DNA of 64,000 nucleotides from NCBI RefSeq assembly GCF_008727795.1, contig NZ_CP044222.1:3968001-4032000 (forward strand), written 5' to 3'. Made by a program: the position numbers and the translations under genes. Below are positions 17,254 through 26,888 of this stretch, piece by piece. Source of the DNA: Nitrincola iocasae (GTDB taxonomy: Bacteria; Pseudomonadota; Gammaproteobacteria; Pseudomonadales; Balneatricaceae). The notes under the pieces were generated by a model. The model saw only the letters and a program-made list of their open reading frames with translations. It was not told the origin of the DNA and ran no database searches. The first letter of the stretch is position 1. The number at the start of each line of letters is the position of its first letter.

Positions 17254-18621
17254 TTATGCATCGCGTTTGCTTGGGCGTTTCCAGTGGCTCAGGGTTTGCT
17301 GCCTGGCACGGCCAACTGACAGCTGTCCGGCTGGGGTATCTTTAGTAATTACGGAGCCGGCGGCGATGGTCGCATCCGCACCGACTTTGACTGGGGCAAC
17401 CAAGGCAGTATTGGAGCCGATAAAGGCACGATCACCTATGTGTGTTTCGGATTTATTCACACCATCATAATTACAGGTAATCGTACCAGCGCCAATATTG
17501 GCCTCTTCACCGATAGTGGCATCACCTATGTAGCTCAGATGATTCACCTTGCTGCCCTTGCCTATGCGAGATTTTTTAGTTTCGACAAAATTGCCGATCT
17601 TACTGCCCTCGGCCAGTTCGGTACCAGGGCGTAAGCGGGCAAAAGGACCGATGACCGCCGCTTCGCCGACCTGCGCTCCATCGATGATTGAATTGGCTTC
17701 AATACGACAGCCAGCGGCGATACGGCTGTTACGGATTAGACAGTTGGGGCCGATAATCACCCCTTCGCCCAAGCTAACCTCACCTTCAAAAACACAGTTC
17801 ACATCGATAAGGACATCCTGAGATGCTGAAAGTTTACCACGCACATCAATACGGGCCGGATCCATCAGGGTGATACCGTTGGTCATTAATGCTTCTGCCT
17901 GTTGACGCTGATACCAGCGTTCCAGTTCGGCCAGTTGCAGGCGATTATTAACCCCCTGCACTTCTTGCTCACAGGCGGGCTGAATGGCGCCGATCCTGAC
18001 ACCCTCTGCGGCAGCCATGGCAATAATATCGGTCAGATAATACTCGCCCTGGGCATTTTCAGCCGATAGCTTTGGTAGCCAGGCCTGCAAATAGCTGTGC
18101 TTCAGCGCCATAATGCCAGTATTCACCTCATTAATGGCCCGTTGTGCGTCACTGGCATCCTTGTGTTCAACGATGGCAACCACATCCTTTGCCGCGTTAC
18201 GCACTATGCGGCCATAACCGGTGGGATCATCTAACTCAACCGTCAGCAACGCCAGATGATCCCGCGCGGCTATGTGGATAAGTTGCGTAAGGGTCTGGGA
18301 TTGGATCAGTGGCACATCACCATAGAGGATCAACACGATGGATTCGTTGCGGCACTGAGGCAGAGCCTGGGCCACAGCATGCCCGGTGCCCAGTTGCTCT
18401 GCCTGCAACGCCAGCGTTACCGGTTGATTGTGCAACTGCTGTTTAACCTGATCGGCACCATGCCCTATTACCACATGTATGTCACTATCTGGCAGGGTGG
18501 CGGCTCTGTCTATCACATGCTGCAGCATGGGTTTACCCGCCAGCGAGTGCATCACCTTGGGTAATGCGGATTTCATTCGACTTCCCTGACCCGCTGCCAG
18601 TATCACTACGTCTGTTTGCAT
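17254..18621 (-). CDS. glmU: Bifunctional GlmU: GlcN-1-P acetyltransferase / GlcNAc-1-P uridyltransferase
   Basis: From ATG 18621 (AGGAAAA upstream) the product has 455 residues, the family length. The uridyltransferase domain opens MQTDVVILAAGQGSRMKSALPK and includes YGDVPL. The C-terminal half is a left-handed beta helix of hexapeptide repeats with GPFARLRPGTEL and NYDGVNKSETHIGD. It makes UDP-GlcNAc, following GlmS and GlmM. The frame is open to 18981 but the extension would cross the atpC terminator and part of atpC. Confidence 0.98.
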   Translation of the reverse strand: MQTDVVILAAGQGSRMKSALPKVMHSLAGKPMLQHVIDRAATLPDSDIHVVIGHGADQVKQQLHNQPVTLALQAEQLGTGHAVAQALPQCRNESIVLILYGDVPLIQSQTLTQLIHIAARDHLALLTVELDDPTGYGRIVRNAAKDVVAIVEHKDASDAQRAINEVNTGIMALKHSYLQAWLPKLSAENAQGEYYLTDIIAMAAAEGVRIGAIQPACEQEVQGVNNRLQLAELERWYQRQQAEALMTNGITLMDPARIDVRGKLSASQDVLIDVNCVFEGEVSLGEGVIIGPNCLIRNSRIAAGCRIEANSIIDGAQVGEAAVIGPFARLRPGTELAEGSKIGNFVETKKSRIGKGSKVNHLSYIGDATIGEEANIGAGTITCNYDGVNKSETHIGDRAFIGSNTALVAPVKVGADATIAAGSVITKDTPAGQLSVGRARQQTLSHWKRPSKRDA

Positions 18622-18758
18622 GCCGTGTTTTCCTGTGTCCTTGATTGCTACTAGCCGGTATTTTACACCGGAGAGGTGATAAACATCCATGACCGCAATT
18701 GAAACGTCACCGCTCCTGCGCATCCATGCGCGCGCGGTATTCATTACATCCTGTAAAT

Positions 18759-18786
18759 AAAAAAGCCTCCCAAGGGAGGCTTTTTT
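18759..18786. terminator. Bidirectional intrinsic terminator after the atp operon
   Basis: GCCTCCC and GGGAGGC form a 7-bp stem with an AA loop, flanked by six A on the left and six T on the right. On the minus strand this gives a classic terminator 25 bases after atpC, separating the atp operon from glmUS. Confidence 0.92.
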
Positions 18787-18811
18787 GTTTCGGTATACCC
18801 GCCTGGACGGA

Positions 18812-19237
18812 TTATTTGCCGAGTTTTTTCTTGATCTGCTGCAGAGTACGCAGTTGTGCTGCGGCTTCTGCCAACTGGGTGGCGGCGCGTGAGTATTGAA
18901 ACTCACCGGATTTGTCAGAAATAGCATGCTGAGCATGTTTCTGAGCTTCCAGAGCCGCCGCTTCATCCAGATCTTTGGCATGCAACGCTGTGTCAGCCAA
19001 AACCGTTACCTTGAACGGCTGAATCTCGATAAAACCACCAGAAACGTAAAATACGTCCTGTTCACCACCCTCTTTTCGCAGTTCGACCGGGCCTGGTTTC
19101 AGTTCCGTTAACAGCGGAGTGTGACCGGGCATAATACCCAGGTCACCCAGGCCACCTGTCACCGAGATAAATTCCACCAGCCCGGAGAAAATTTCTTCCT
19201 CAGCACTGACGATCTCGCATTGAACAGTTACAGCCAT
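18812..19237 (-). CDS. atpC: ATP synthase F1 epsilon subunit
   Basis: The 141-residue product has the N-terminal beta sandwich (MAVTVQCEIVSAEEEIFSG, GDLGIMPGHTPLLT) and a C-terminal helical hairpin. It links the central stalk to the c ring and inhibits ATP hydrolysis. It is the last gene of the atp operon, followed by the intrinsic terminator. Confidence 0.98.
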   Translation of the reverse strand: MAVTVQCEIVSAEEEIFSGLVEFISVTGGLGDLGIMPGHTPLLTELKPGPVELRKEGGEQDVFYVSGGFIEIQPFKVTVLADTALHAKDLDEAAALEAQKHAQHAISDKSGEFQYSRAATQLAEAAAQLRTLQQIKKKLGK

Positions 19238-19270
19238 GTTGATTACCTCTTAAAAAGGTTCCGCCAGAAC

Positions 19271-20650
19271 TTATTTCATGCCCTTGGCTTTCTCAATCGC
19301 TTCGTCGATGCCACCAACCATATAGAAGGCCTGCTCTGGCATGTGATCATATTCACCGGCCAGGATGCCTTTAAAGCTGCTGATGGTATCTTTCAGCGGC
19401 ACGTATTTACCCGGTGATCCGGTGAATACTTCGGCCACGAAGAACGGTTGAGACAGGAAACGCTGAATCTTACGTGCACGGGATACGATAGATTTGTCTT
19501 CATCAGACAATTCATCCATACCCAGAATCGCAATGATGTCTTTCAGCTCTTTATAGCGCTGCAAAACACCCTGTACATTACGTGCGACTTCATAGTGTTC
19601 CTGACCGATAACCAGTGGATCCAGCTGACGTGACGTGGAATCCAGTGGATCAACGGCTGGGTAAATACCTAGCTCAGCGATCTGGCGCGACAGTACCACA
19701 GTCGCATCAAGATGCGAGAAGGTGGTCGCTGGAGACGGGTCAGTCAAGTCATCCGCCGGTACGTATACCGCCTGGATAGAGGTGATAGAACCGACTTTGG
19801 TTGAGGTGATACGTTCCTGCAGAACGCCCATCTCTTCCGCCAGAGTTGGCTGATAACCTACCGCTGATGGCATACGACCCAACAGGGCTGATACTTCAGT
19901 ACCGGCCAGGGTGTAACGATAAATGTTGTCAACGAACAACAGTACGTCACGACCTTCGTCACGGAATTTCTCTGCCATGGTCAGGCCAGTCAGCGCGACA
20001 CGCAGACGGTTACCTGGGGGTTCGTTCATCTGACCGTATACCAGAGATACTTTGTCCAGTACGTTGGACTCTTTCATCTCGAAGTAGAAGTCGTTACCTT
20101 CACGAGTACGCTCACCGACACCGGCGAACACAGAGAAACCTGAGTGTTCAATCGCGATGTTACGGATAAGCTCCATCATGTTTACGGTTTTACCTACACC
20201 GGCACCACCGAACAAACCGACTTTACCACCCTTGGCAAACGGGCAAACCAGGTCGATAACCTTGATACCGGTTTCCAACAGGTCGTTAGACGCTGCCTGA
20301 TCGGCGTAAGACGGTGCTTTACGGTGAATAGGCATACGCTCTTCTTCACCAATAGGGCCCGCTTCATCGATCGGATTACCCAGAACGTCCATAATACGTC
20401 CCAGTGTTGCTGTACCTACAGGCACAGAAATAGGTGCACCTGTGTTTTCTACTTCTAATCCACGGCTCACACCTTCGGTCTGACCCATGGCAATAGCCCT
20501 TACAACACCGTCGCCCAGCTGCTGCTGAACTTCCAGTGTCAGGCCGGTTTTTGTGACGTGTAATGCGTCATAAACCTTCGGTATGGAGTCACGTGGGAAT
20601 TCCACGTCTACAACCGCACCGATAATCTGAACAATACGTCCGCTACTCAT
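19271..20650 (-). CDS. atpD: ATP synthase F1 beta subunit
   Basis: The 459-residue product contains the P-loop GGAGVGKTVNMMELI, the catalytic GERTREGND and the ALLGRMPSAVGYQPTLAEEMG signature. It holds the catalytic nucleotide sites of F1. Gene order and length match E. coli atpD, and nothing unusual was seen. Confidence 0.99.
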   Translation of the reverse strand: MSSGRIVQIIGAVVDVEFPRDSIPKVYDALHVTKTGLTLEVQQQLGDGVVRAIAMGQTEGVSRGLEVENTGAPISVPVGTATLGRIMDVLGNPIDEAGPIGEEERMPIHRKAPSYADQAASNDLLETGIKVIDLVCPFAKGGKVGLFGGAGVGKTVNMMELIRNIAIEHSGFSVFAGVGERTREGNDFYFEMKESNVLDKVSLVYGQMNEPPGNRLRVALTGLTMAEKFRDEGRDVLLFVDNIYRYTLAGTEVSALLGRMPSAVGYQPTLAEEMGVLQERITSTKVGSITSIQAVYVPADDLTDPSPATTFSHLDATVVLSRQIAELGIYPAVDPLDSTSRQLDPLVIGQEHYEVARNVQGVLQRYKELKDIIAILGMDELSDEDKSIVSRARKIQRFLSQPFFVAEVFTGSPGKYVPLKDTISSFKGILAGEYDHMPEQAFYMVGGIDEAIEKAKGMK

Positions 20651-20687
20651 GTTCGGATCCTCTCAACGTTTAAACCTGTTCACTGCA

Positions 20688-21557
20688 CTATACAGCAGCA
20701 GCACCACTGACGATCTCAGAAATTTCCTGAGTAATAGCCGCCTGACGAGCCTTGTTGTATACCATTTGGAGCTCATCAATAAGGTCGCCGGCATTATCTG
20801 TTGCGTTTTTCATCGCCAGCATTCTTGCTGCCTGCTCACAGGCGATATTCTCAATCACACCCTGGTATACCACCGATTCGATGTACCGAATGAAGAGTGC
20901 TTCTAGCAACTCCTTCGCATCCGGCTCATACAGGTAATCCCAGGTATGGTTGAGCTGTTCATGTGTGTCGCTTTCGTCTGCCTTAGCCGGCAACACTTGC
21001 TCTACCGTCGGCTTCTGGGTCATAGTATTCACGAATTCGTTAGAAACCATGAATATTTTGTCCAGTCTGCCTTCTTCAAAAGCACTGAGCATCACCTTAA
21101 CTGCGCCAATCAGATCAGCTAGTTCAGGGGTATCACCCAGATGCCCTTTGGCAGCAACAACATTACCACCATAGTTTTTAAAGAAAGTAATCGCCTTGTT
21201 TCCCAGTGCACAAATATCGATCTCGACATTTTGTGAATGGAATTCTTTCATAGCGCTGACGGCTGTCTTGAACGTGTTTACGTTCAAGCCACCACACAGT
21301 CCGCGATCCGTGGACACGACGATAAAACCGACGCGTTTCACTTCACGCTCCTGCATGTAGAGGTGGTTGTATTCAGGATTGGCCTTGGCCAAATGATGAA
21401 TAATGCCTCTGATACCGTTAGCGTACGGGCGGGAAGCCTTCATGCGGTCCTGAGCTTTACGCATTTTTGACGCAGCCACCATTTCCATGGCGCTGGTAAT
21501 CTTGCGCGTGCTACCAATGCTCGCAATCTGTGTCTTAATTTCTTTTCCGACTGCCAT
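20688..21557 (-). CDS. atpG: ATP synthase F1 gamma subunit
   Basis: The 289-residue product starts MAVGKEIKTQIASIGSTRKITSAMEMVAASKMRKAQ, the conserved N-terminal helix of the rotor shaft, and ends with the C-terminal helix LQMVYNKARQAAITQEI followed by SEIVSGAAA. It rotates within the alpha3beta3 ring. It sits between atpA and atpD as usual. Confidence 0.99.
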   Translation of the reverse strand: MAVGKEIKTQIASIGSTRKITSAMEMVAASKMRKAQDRMKASRPYANGIRGIIHHLAKANPEYNHLYMQEREVKRVGFIVVSTDRGLCGGLNVNTFKTAVSAMKEFHSQNVEIDICALGNKAITFFKNYGGNVVAAKGHLGDTPELADLIGAVKVMLSAFEEGRLDKIFMVSNEFVNTMTQKPTVEQVLPAKADESDTHEQLNHTWDYLYEPDAKELLEALFIRYIESVVYQGVIENIACEQAARMLAMKNATDNAGDLIDELQMVYNKARQAAITQEISEIVSGAAAV

Positions 21558-21635
21558 AGTTCCGCCTCTATTCCTAACTCAGTGTCCGGACTGCTAAGTG
21601 AAGTTCACCCGCAGCCCCGCTACTCTGACGAGTAA

Positions 21636-23180
21636 TTACCAAGTCTGGGTAGATTTGAACTTCTCGATGCCGGCTTTCAACTTCGCTGCAATCTCGTCGT
21701 TATAATCGCCGGATTCATTGATTGACTTCATCAGGTCAGCAAATTCGCTGTTGAAGAAGCCGATCAGCGCAGTTTCAAAAGCACCGATTTTGTTCAGTTC
21801 TACATCTTTCAGGAAGCCTTCGTTGGCAGCGTATAGACTCAGACCCATCTCAGCGACAGACATCGGAGAATATTGTGCCTGCTTCATCAGCTCGGTAACG
21901 CGCTGACCATGCTCAAGCTGAGCACGTGTCGTGTCATCCAAGTCAGAAGCAAACTGCGCGAAAGCCGCGAGCTCACGATACTGCGCCAGAGCCAGACGCA
22001 CACCACCACCCAATTTCTTGATGATTTTAGTCTGGGCTGCACCACCTACACGGGATACAGACAGACCGGCGTTGATCGCTGGACGGATACCTGAGTTGAA
22101 CAGGTCGGATTCAAGGAAGATCTGACCATCAGTGATCGAGATAACGTTGGTTGGAACGAACGCCGAAACGTCTCCACCCTGGGTCTCGATTACAGGCAGC
22201 GCTGTCAATGAACCGGTTTTACCTTTAACTTCACCCTTGGTGTACTTCTCAACATAATCTACGTTTACACGAGCAGCACGCTCAAGCAGACGAGAGTGAA
22301 GATAGAACACGTCACCAGGGTAGGCTTCACGGCCTGGTGGGCGACGCAACAGCAGGGAGATCTGGCGATAAGCCCAGGCCTGCTTGGTCAGATCATCATA
22401 AATGATCAGCGCATCTTCACCGCGGTCACGGAAGTATTCACCCATGGAGCAACCAGAATAAGGTGCCAAGAACAACATGGAAGCCGGGTCAGCTGCACCA
22501 GCAGCTACGACGATGGTGTGATCCATCGCACCATGCTCTTCAAGCTTACGCACCACGTTAGCAATGGTGGACTGTTTCTGTCCGATCGCTACGTAGATAC
22601 ACTTGATGCCGGTACCTTTCTGGTTGATGATCGCATCGATTGCGATCGCTGACTTACCAATCTGGCGGTCACCGATGATCAACTCACGCTGACCACGACC
22701 GATAGGTACCATGGCGTCGATCGCTTTCAAACCTGTCTGAACAGGCTGATCTACCGATTGACGCTCGATAACACCGGGTGCCACTTTTTCGACCGGCTGG
22801 CTTAATTTGGCGTCAATTGGACCCTTGCCATCGACCGGATTACCCAGTGCGTCAACAACGCGACCGAGCAGTTCAGGACCGACTGGTACTTCCAGGATTC
22901 GGCCTGTGCAGCGAGCAATCATGCCCTCTACCAGATTTTGATAATCGCCCAGAACCACGGCGCCGACAGAGTCGCGCTCAAGGTTAAGAGCCATACCGTA
23001 GATACCACCTGGAAACTCGATCATTTCACCGTACATTACGTCGGCCAGACCGTGAATCAGGATAATACCATCAGATACACTTACGATTGTGCCCTCATTA
23101 CGGGCTTCAGAAGACACGTCGAGTTTTTCGATGCGCTTCTTGAGAATCTCGCTGATCTCAGATGGATTCAGTTGCTGCAT
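21636..23180 (-). CDS. atpA: ATP synthase F1 alpha subunit
   Basis: The 514-residue product begins MQQLNPSEISEILKKRIEKL. The P-loop reads GDRQIGKSAIAID, with Ile and Ser where E. coli has Thr and Thr, still a valid Walker A. The regulatory-site signature PAINAGLSVSRVGGAAQ is present. It forms the non-catalytic nucleotide-binding subunit of F1. Confidence 0.99.
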   Translation of the reverse strand: MQQLNPSEISEILKKRIEKLDVSSEARNEGTIVSVSDGIILIHGLADVMYGEMIEFPGGIYGMALNLERDSVGAVVLGDYQNLVEGMIARCTGRILEVPVGPELLGRVVDALGNPVDGKGPIDAKLSQPVEKVAPGVIERQSVDQPVQTGLKAIDAMVPIGRGQRELIIGDRQIGKSAIAIDAIINQKGTGIKCIYVAIGQKQSTIANVVRKLEEHGAMDHTIVVAAGAADPASMLFLAPYSGCSMGEYFRDRGEDALIIYDDLTKQAWAYRQISLLLRRPPGREAYPGDVFYLHSRLLERAARVNVDYVEKYTKGEVKGKTGSLTALPVIETQGGDVSAFVPTNVISITDGQIFLESDLFNSGIRPAINAGLSVSRVGGAAQTKIIKKLGGGVRLALAQYRELAAFAQFASDLDDTTRAQLEHGQRVTELMKQAQYSPMSVAEMGLSLYAANEGFLKDVELNKIGAFETALIGFFNSEFADLMKSINESGDYNDEIAAKLKAGIEKFKSTQTW

Positions 23181-23195
23181 TGTTATTCCCCATAC

Positions 23196-23732
23196 TCAGG
23201 AATTCATCGCTTCGGCCAGTTTCGTCAGTCGTGCACGAACCGAACCGTCGATCACAAGGTCGTTTGCGCGAAGGATTACGCCGCCGATGATGGACTGATC
23301 CACCGTCGAGGTCATTTTCACTTCACGTCCCAGTTTGGAGCGCAGTGCCTGAGCCAGTTTATCAACCAGTTTCTGGTCCAGTTCAAACGCTGTAGTCAGA
23401 TCAACATCTACTGACTTTTCAAGATCGGCTTTAAACTGATCAAACTGTGCTGATATCTTGGGAAGCAAAATCAGACGCTGATTTTCGGCAAGAAGATAGA
23501 TGAAATTCTTCGCGCCGTCGTTCATTGTCTTATCGCAGACCGATACGATCAGTTCTGCTTTTTGCTCCGGGCTCAGTGAAGGCGTTCCAAGAACTCGCTT
23601 CATTTCACTGTCATTCACGATCAGAGCCGCAAATGCCAATATGTCTGACCACTGATCGAGGTCGCCCTTATCCAGCGCATAGTCGAACGCTGCTTTGGTA
23701 TAAGGCCGAGCGATTGTGTTGAGTTCAGCCAT
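23196..23732 (-). CDS. atpH: ATP synthase F1 delta subunit
   Basis: The 178-residue product begins MAELNTIARPYTKAAFDYA, the OSCP/delta N-terminal helical bundle, and ends with the conserved IGGVILRANDLVIDGSVRARLTKL region. It ties the peripheral stalk to F1. Two ATG codons stand in tandem (23735 and 23732); the second has better spacing to the GAGG upstream. Confidence 0.97.
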   Translation of the reverse strand: MAELNTIARPYTKAAFDYALDKGDLDQWSDILAFAALIVNDSEMKRVLGTPSLSPEQKAELIVSVCDKTMNDGAKNFIYLLAENQRLILLPKISAQFDQFKADLEKSVDVDLTTAFELDQKLVDKLAQALRSKLGREVKMTSTVDQSIIGGVILRANDLVIDGSVRARLTKLAEAMNS

Positions 23733-23744
23733 CATAAACCTCGC

Positions 23745-24215
23745 TTAAAGCTCAGCGGCTAGTTTTTCAACCAGCTTAGCATGTGCTTTTTGGTCAACAG
23801 AGGCTTCCAGAATCTTTTCAGCACCAGCAATCGCCAGAACAGAAACCTGTGCGCGAAGAACTTCTCTTGCACGGTTTACTTCCTGTTCCAGTTCAGCCTG
23901 AGCAGCCGCTTTAACACGGTTGGCTTCTTCACGAGCCTGCTCTTTTGCTTCTTCAATCATCAGGGTAGCGCGTTTGTTGGCCTGTTCAATGATGGCAGCG
24001 GCTTTTTCCTTGCCTTCACGTAGATCGTCAGCGGCTCGCTCTTGAGCAAGTCTCAGATCACGTTCAGCACGGTCAGCTGCATCCAAACCTTCGGCAATCT
24101 TCTTCTTTCGTTCTGCCAGTGCAGCCGTAATTGGTGGCCACACATAGTTCATGCAAAATACAACAAAGATGAAGAATGCAATGGCCTGACCAATTATGGT
24201 GAGATTGATATTCAC
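23745..24215 (-). CDS. atpF: ATP synthase F0 b subunit
   Basis: The 156-residue product has one N-terminal membrane helix (MNINLTIIGQAIAFFIFVVF) followed by a long charged helix rich in Ala, Glu and Arg, forming the dimeric peripheral stalk. The length equals that of E. coli AtpF. Confidence 0.98.
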   Translation of the reverse strand: MNINLTIIGQAIAFFIFVVFCMNYVWPPITAALAERKKKIAEGLDAADRAERDLRLAQERAADDLREGKEKAAAIIEQANKRATLMIEEAKEQAREEANRVKAAAQAELEQEVNRAREVLRAQVSVLAIAGAEKILEASVDQKAHAKLVEKLAAEL

Positions 24216-24291
24216 GCCATTACCTCCCGCAGTTATTAATTAAGTTAGCAATCCATTCGGATTTGCCTAAGCAGTTCATATGAACGCTTAA

Positions 24292-24516
24292 TTAAACTGC
24301 GAACATGGTATATAGAGCCATACCAACGCTGATCATTGGGATCGCGTCAACCAGACCCATTACGATAAAGAACTGTGTACGTAGTAAAGGAACCAGTTCA
24401 GGCTGACGAGCAGCACCTTCCAGGAATTTACCACCGAGCAGACCTACGCCGATTGCACCACCAATCGCACCCAGGCCAAGCATCAGTGCAGCAGCAATAA
24501 ATAGCAGTTCAGCCAT
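24292..24516 (-). CDS. atpE: ATP synthase F0 c subunit
   Basis: From ATG 24516 (GGAGAGAG upstream) the product has 74 residues and two membrane helices joined by the polar loop ARQPEL. The proton-carrying acid is Asp57 in VMGLVDAIPM. The sodium-type ligand pattern is not evident, so a proton enzyme is expected. An upstream in-frame ATG at 24537 would add seven polar residues and has no ribosome site. Confidence 0.97.
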   Translation of the reverse strand: MAELLFIAAALMLGLGAIGGAIGVGLLGGKFLEGAARQPELVPLLRTQFFIVMGLVDAIPMISVGMALYTMFAV

Positions 24517-24584
24517 TTTCTCTCTCCAACATTTCAAAGGTTTAAGTTAAGTTTAAAAAAAGTATCGCTATATCCGGTTTTGCA

Positions 24585-25403
24585 TCAATGATCTTCATGC
24601 GCCATCGCCAAGTAGACGACAGTCAGTACCATGAATATGAACGCTTGCAATACAATAACCAGAATATGAAAGATTGCCCAAGGTACTGACAGTACCCACT
24701 GAATCCAGAAAGGAAGCATAGCAATCAGAATAAAAATGATCTCGCCAGCATACATGTTTCCGAACAAACGTAAACCAAGTGATACTGGCTTAGCCAGCAG
24801 GCCTACAATTTCCAGAAACAGGTTGAATGGCAGTAGATATTTGCCTAATGGCTGGAAAGATAACTCAGCCATAAATCCACTGACACCTTTCATCTTGATG
24901 CTGTAGTAGATAATCAGAGCAAACACACTGAAACTCATTCCCAACGTAGCATTAATGTCTGCCGTAGGAACAATTTTCCAGTAGGAAATACCCATTTCAC
25001 TGGCGATGTAAGGTATGAAGTCAACTGGAATCAGCTTTAACAGATTCATCAGGAATATCCAGACAAATACAGTTAATGCCAACGGGGCTATGACGGGATT
25101 TTTATGGTGGAAAATGCTTTGAACATTATCATCCACAAACTCCACAACCACTTCAACGAAGTTTTGCAGATTTCCCGGCACACCGCTTACAGCAGATGAA
25201 GCCACTTTTTTGAACAACCAGATGAAGAACACACCGGTTACAATCGAAAAAAACATGGTATCGACGTGGATCGCCCAGAATCCCATTTCCGCAGCTTTCT
25301 GACCACCGGCAAATCCCCAGCCTTCCACGGGGTGATTACCAAAAGTCAGATTACTCAGGTGATGGGATATGTATTCTGAGGATGTAGGGTTTTCGCTTGC
25401 CAT
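24585..25403 (-). CDS. atpB: ATP synthase F0 a subunit
   Basis: The 272-residue product is a multi-pass membrane protein. The essential Arg is Arg212 in KPVSLGLRLFGNMYAGE, which faces the c ring and separates the proton half-channels. It follows atpI and precedes atpE, the usual order. Confidence 0.98.
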   Translation of the reverse strand: MASENPTSSEYISHHLSNLTFGNHPVEGWGFAGGQKAAEMGFWAIHVDTMFFSIVTGVFFIWLFKKVASSAVSGVPGNLQNFVEVVVEFVDDNVQSIFHHKNPVIAPLALTVFVWIFLMNLLKLIPVDFIPYIASEMGISYWKIVPTADINATLGMSFSVFALIIYYSIKMKGVSGFMAELSFQPLGKYLLPFNLFLEIVGLLAKPVSLGLRLFGNMYAGEIIFILIAMLPFWIQWVLSVPWAIFHILVIVLQAFIFMVLTVVYLAMAHEDH

Positions 25404-25419
25404 TCTCAGCTTCTCTCAG

Positions 25420-25869
25420 TCAAAGTTTCAGAAATCGATGATTCAGTTTCAATTGCAGGTACCAACTGGTTACCTGCAACAGGATATAAGTTACAAACAG
25501 CGCAGCGGCATTCAGCGGTTCAACCAATACAAACACCAGACTGAACAGTGCCACAGCCAACATAACCTTTCCGGCTTCACTCATATAAACGTTGGCCAGT
25601 ATTTCCCGTGGCGTTTGCGCTTTGTTTTTTATCAATACTCTGAGTGAAAACCAGCCTGCCGGGAGTAAATACAGTAGCCCCCCGATAAAGGCCGAATAGG
25701 CTGTCACAAAATCTTTAAACATCAGGACTAAGGCTAGCACACATGTGAGTGCCAACTGCAACATGAAAATTCTGAAGTAGACGGCGGCAAAGCGTTGACG
25801 CTGCTTATCCCGGCCTGAACCACTTGCTAAACCAGCAGATTCTAAACGCTTCTCCTGATCCGATTTCAT
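25420..25869 (-). CDS. atpI: ATP synthase accessory protein I
   Basis: The 149-residue product has four hydrophobic helices after a charged N-terminus (MKSDQEKRLESAGL), as in AtpI, which aids c-ring assembly. The frame opens with a TTG at 25878, but ATG 25869 is more likely. A strong promoter ends about 35 bases upstream, so atpI is the first gene of the atp transcript. Confidence 0.92.
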   Translation of the reverse strand: MKSDQEKRLESAGLASGSGRDKQRQRFAAVYFRIFMLQLALTCVLALVLMFKDFVTAYSAFIGGLLYLLPAGWFSLRVLIKNKAQTPREILANVYMSEAGKVMLAVALFSLVFVLVEPLNAAALFVTYILLQVTSWYLQLKLNHRFLKL

Positions 25870-25904
25870 TCTATCCAATTGCAGCCTGATGTTAAGTCCG
25901 GGGG

Positions 25905-25933
25905 ATTATAGGGGTTTAAGCCTTATGACTCAA
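25905..25933 (-). promoter_or_regulatory. Sigma-70 promoter of the atp operon
   Basis: On the minus strand TTGAGT (25933-25928) and a perfect TATAAT (25910-25905) are separated by 17 bases, placing the transcription start about 30 bases before atpI. Confidence 0.8.
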
Positions 25934-25988
25934 CAGATATAACGCTTCTCTGGTACTAAGGTATTACTAGTTTGCATCTGTATGATAT

Positions 25989-26888
25989 TTAATCAACCGG
26001 TTTTTCCAATTGTGTCAAAATTGCATCAAGCTGCTCTTGTGAGTTGAAACTAATGCTGATTTTTCCTTTTCCTTGCGCAGTAGAAGAAACCTTCACTGGT
26101 GCCGAAAAAAAGCGCGATAGTTGATTGGATATATCTTTCAAGGATTCACTCTGCACAGGAGGAACTGGCTTTTTCTGAACTTCACCCGATTGAATTTTTT
26201 TCACCAGCAACTCGGTTTCTCTGACAGAAAGTGCTTTTGCCACTACCTGACCCGCGGCGTCTATCTGTAGATCAGCCTCCAGGCCCAACAGGGCGCGTGC
26301 ATGCCCCATTTCCAGATCGCCATATTCGAGTAGTTTCTTGACCTCATCAGTCAAATTCATCAAGCGTAATAAATTAGCAATGGCAGATCGGGATTTACCC
26401 ACCGCATCAGCTACTTGTTGTTGTGTTAGCTCAAACTCACGTTGTAAACGGCTCAGCGCAATGGCTTCTTCAATGGGATTAAGATTTTCGCGCTGGATAT
26501 TCTCAATTAGCGCCATGGCAATAGCGGCTTCATCGGGCACATCACGGATAATAACCGGAATCGTACTCAGCCCAGCCATTTGTGTAGCGCGCCAGCGACG
26601 TTCACCGGCAATAATTTCATAGTTGCCATTGGCAGCAGGGCGCACCACGATCGGTTGCATTACCCCTTGCGCGCGAATAGATTCAGCCAGTTCTTCCAGG
26701 GCCTGAGGTTCCATATCCCGACGTGGCTGATAGCGGCCCCGTTCAATCCGGTTCAGATCCATATGTTGCAGTTCACCCCGGGAGGACAAGGGCTCCGCTG
26801 CCTCGTGCAGAGGTGATTGCTGTTCTTCTGACATCCCGGATAATAAGGCATCCAGGCCTCTTCCCAAACCGCGTTTTTTTACCACCAT
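25989..26888 (-). CDS. parB: Chromosome partitioning protein ParB
   Basis: The 299-residue product starts MVVKKRGLGRGLDALLSGM, the ParA-interacting N-terminus. The CTP-binding ParB/Srx domain shows GRYQPRRDMEPQALEELAESIR and GERRWRA, and the HTH follows (QVADAVGKSRSAIANLLRLM). It loads on parS and spreads to segregate the origin. Its ATG overlaps the parA stop by one base. I saw no canonical parS in the window. Confidence 0.98.
   Translation of the reverse strand: MVVKKRGLGRGLDALLSGMSEEQQSPLHEAAEPLSSRGELQHMDLNRIERGRYQPRRDMEPQALEELAESIRAQGVMQPIVVRPAANGNYEIIAGERRWRATQMAGLSTIPVIIRDVPDEAAIAMALIENIQRENLNPIEEAIALSRLQREFELTQQQVADAVGKSRSAIANLLRLMNLTDEVKKLLEYGDLEMGHARALLGLEADLQIDAAGQVVAKALSVRETELLVKKIQSGEVQKKPVPPVQSESLKDISNQLSRFFSAPVKVSSTAQGKGKISISFNSQEQLDAILTQLEKPVD

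Noticed and set aside
18622..18981. 120-residue N-terminal extension of GlmU
   Set aside because: It would run across the atpC terminator and into atpC on the same strand; the protein from 18621 has the full family length.
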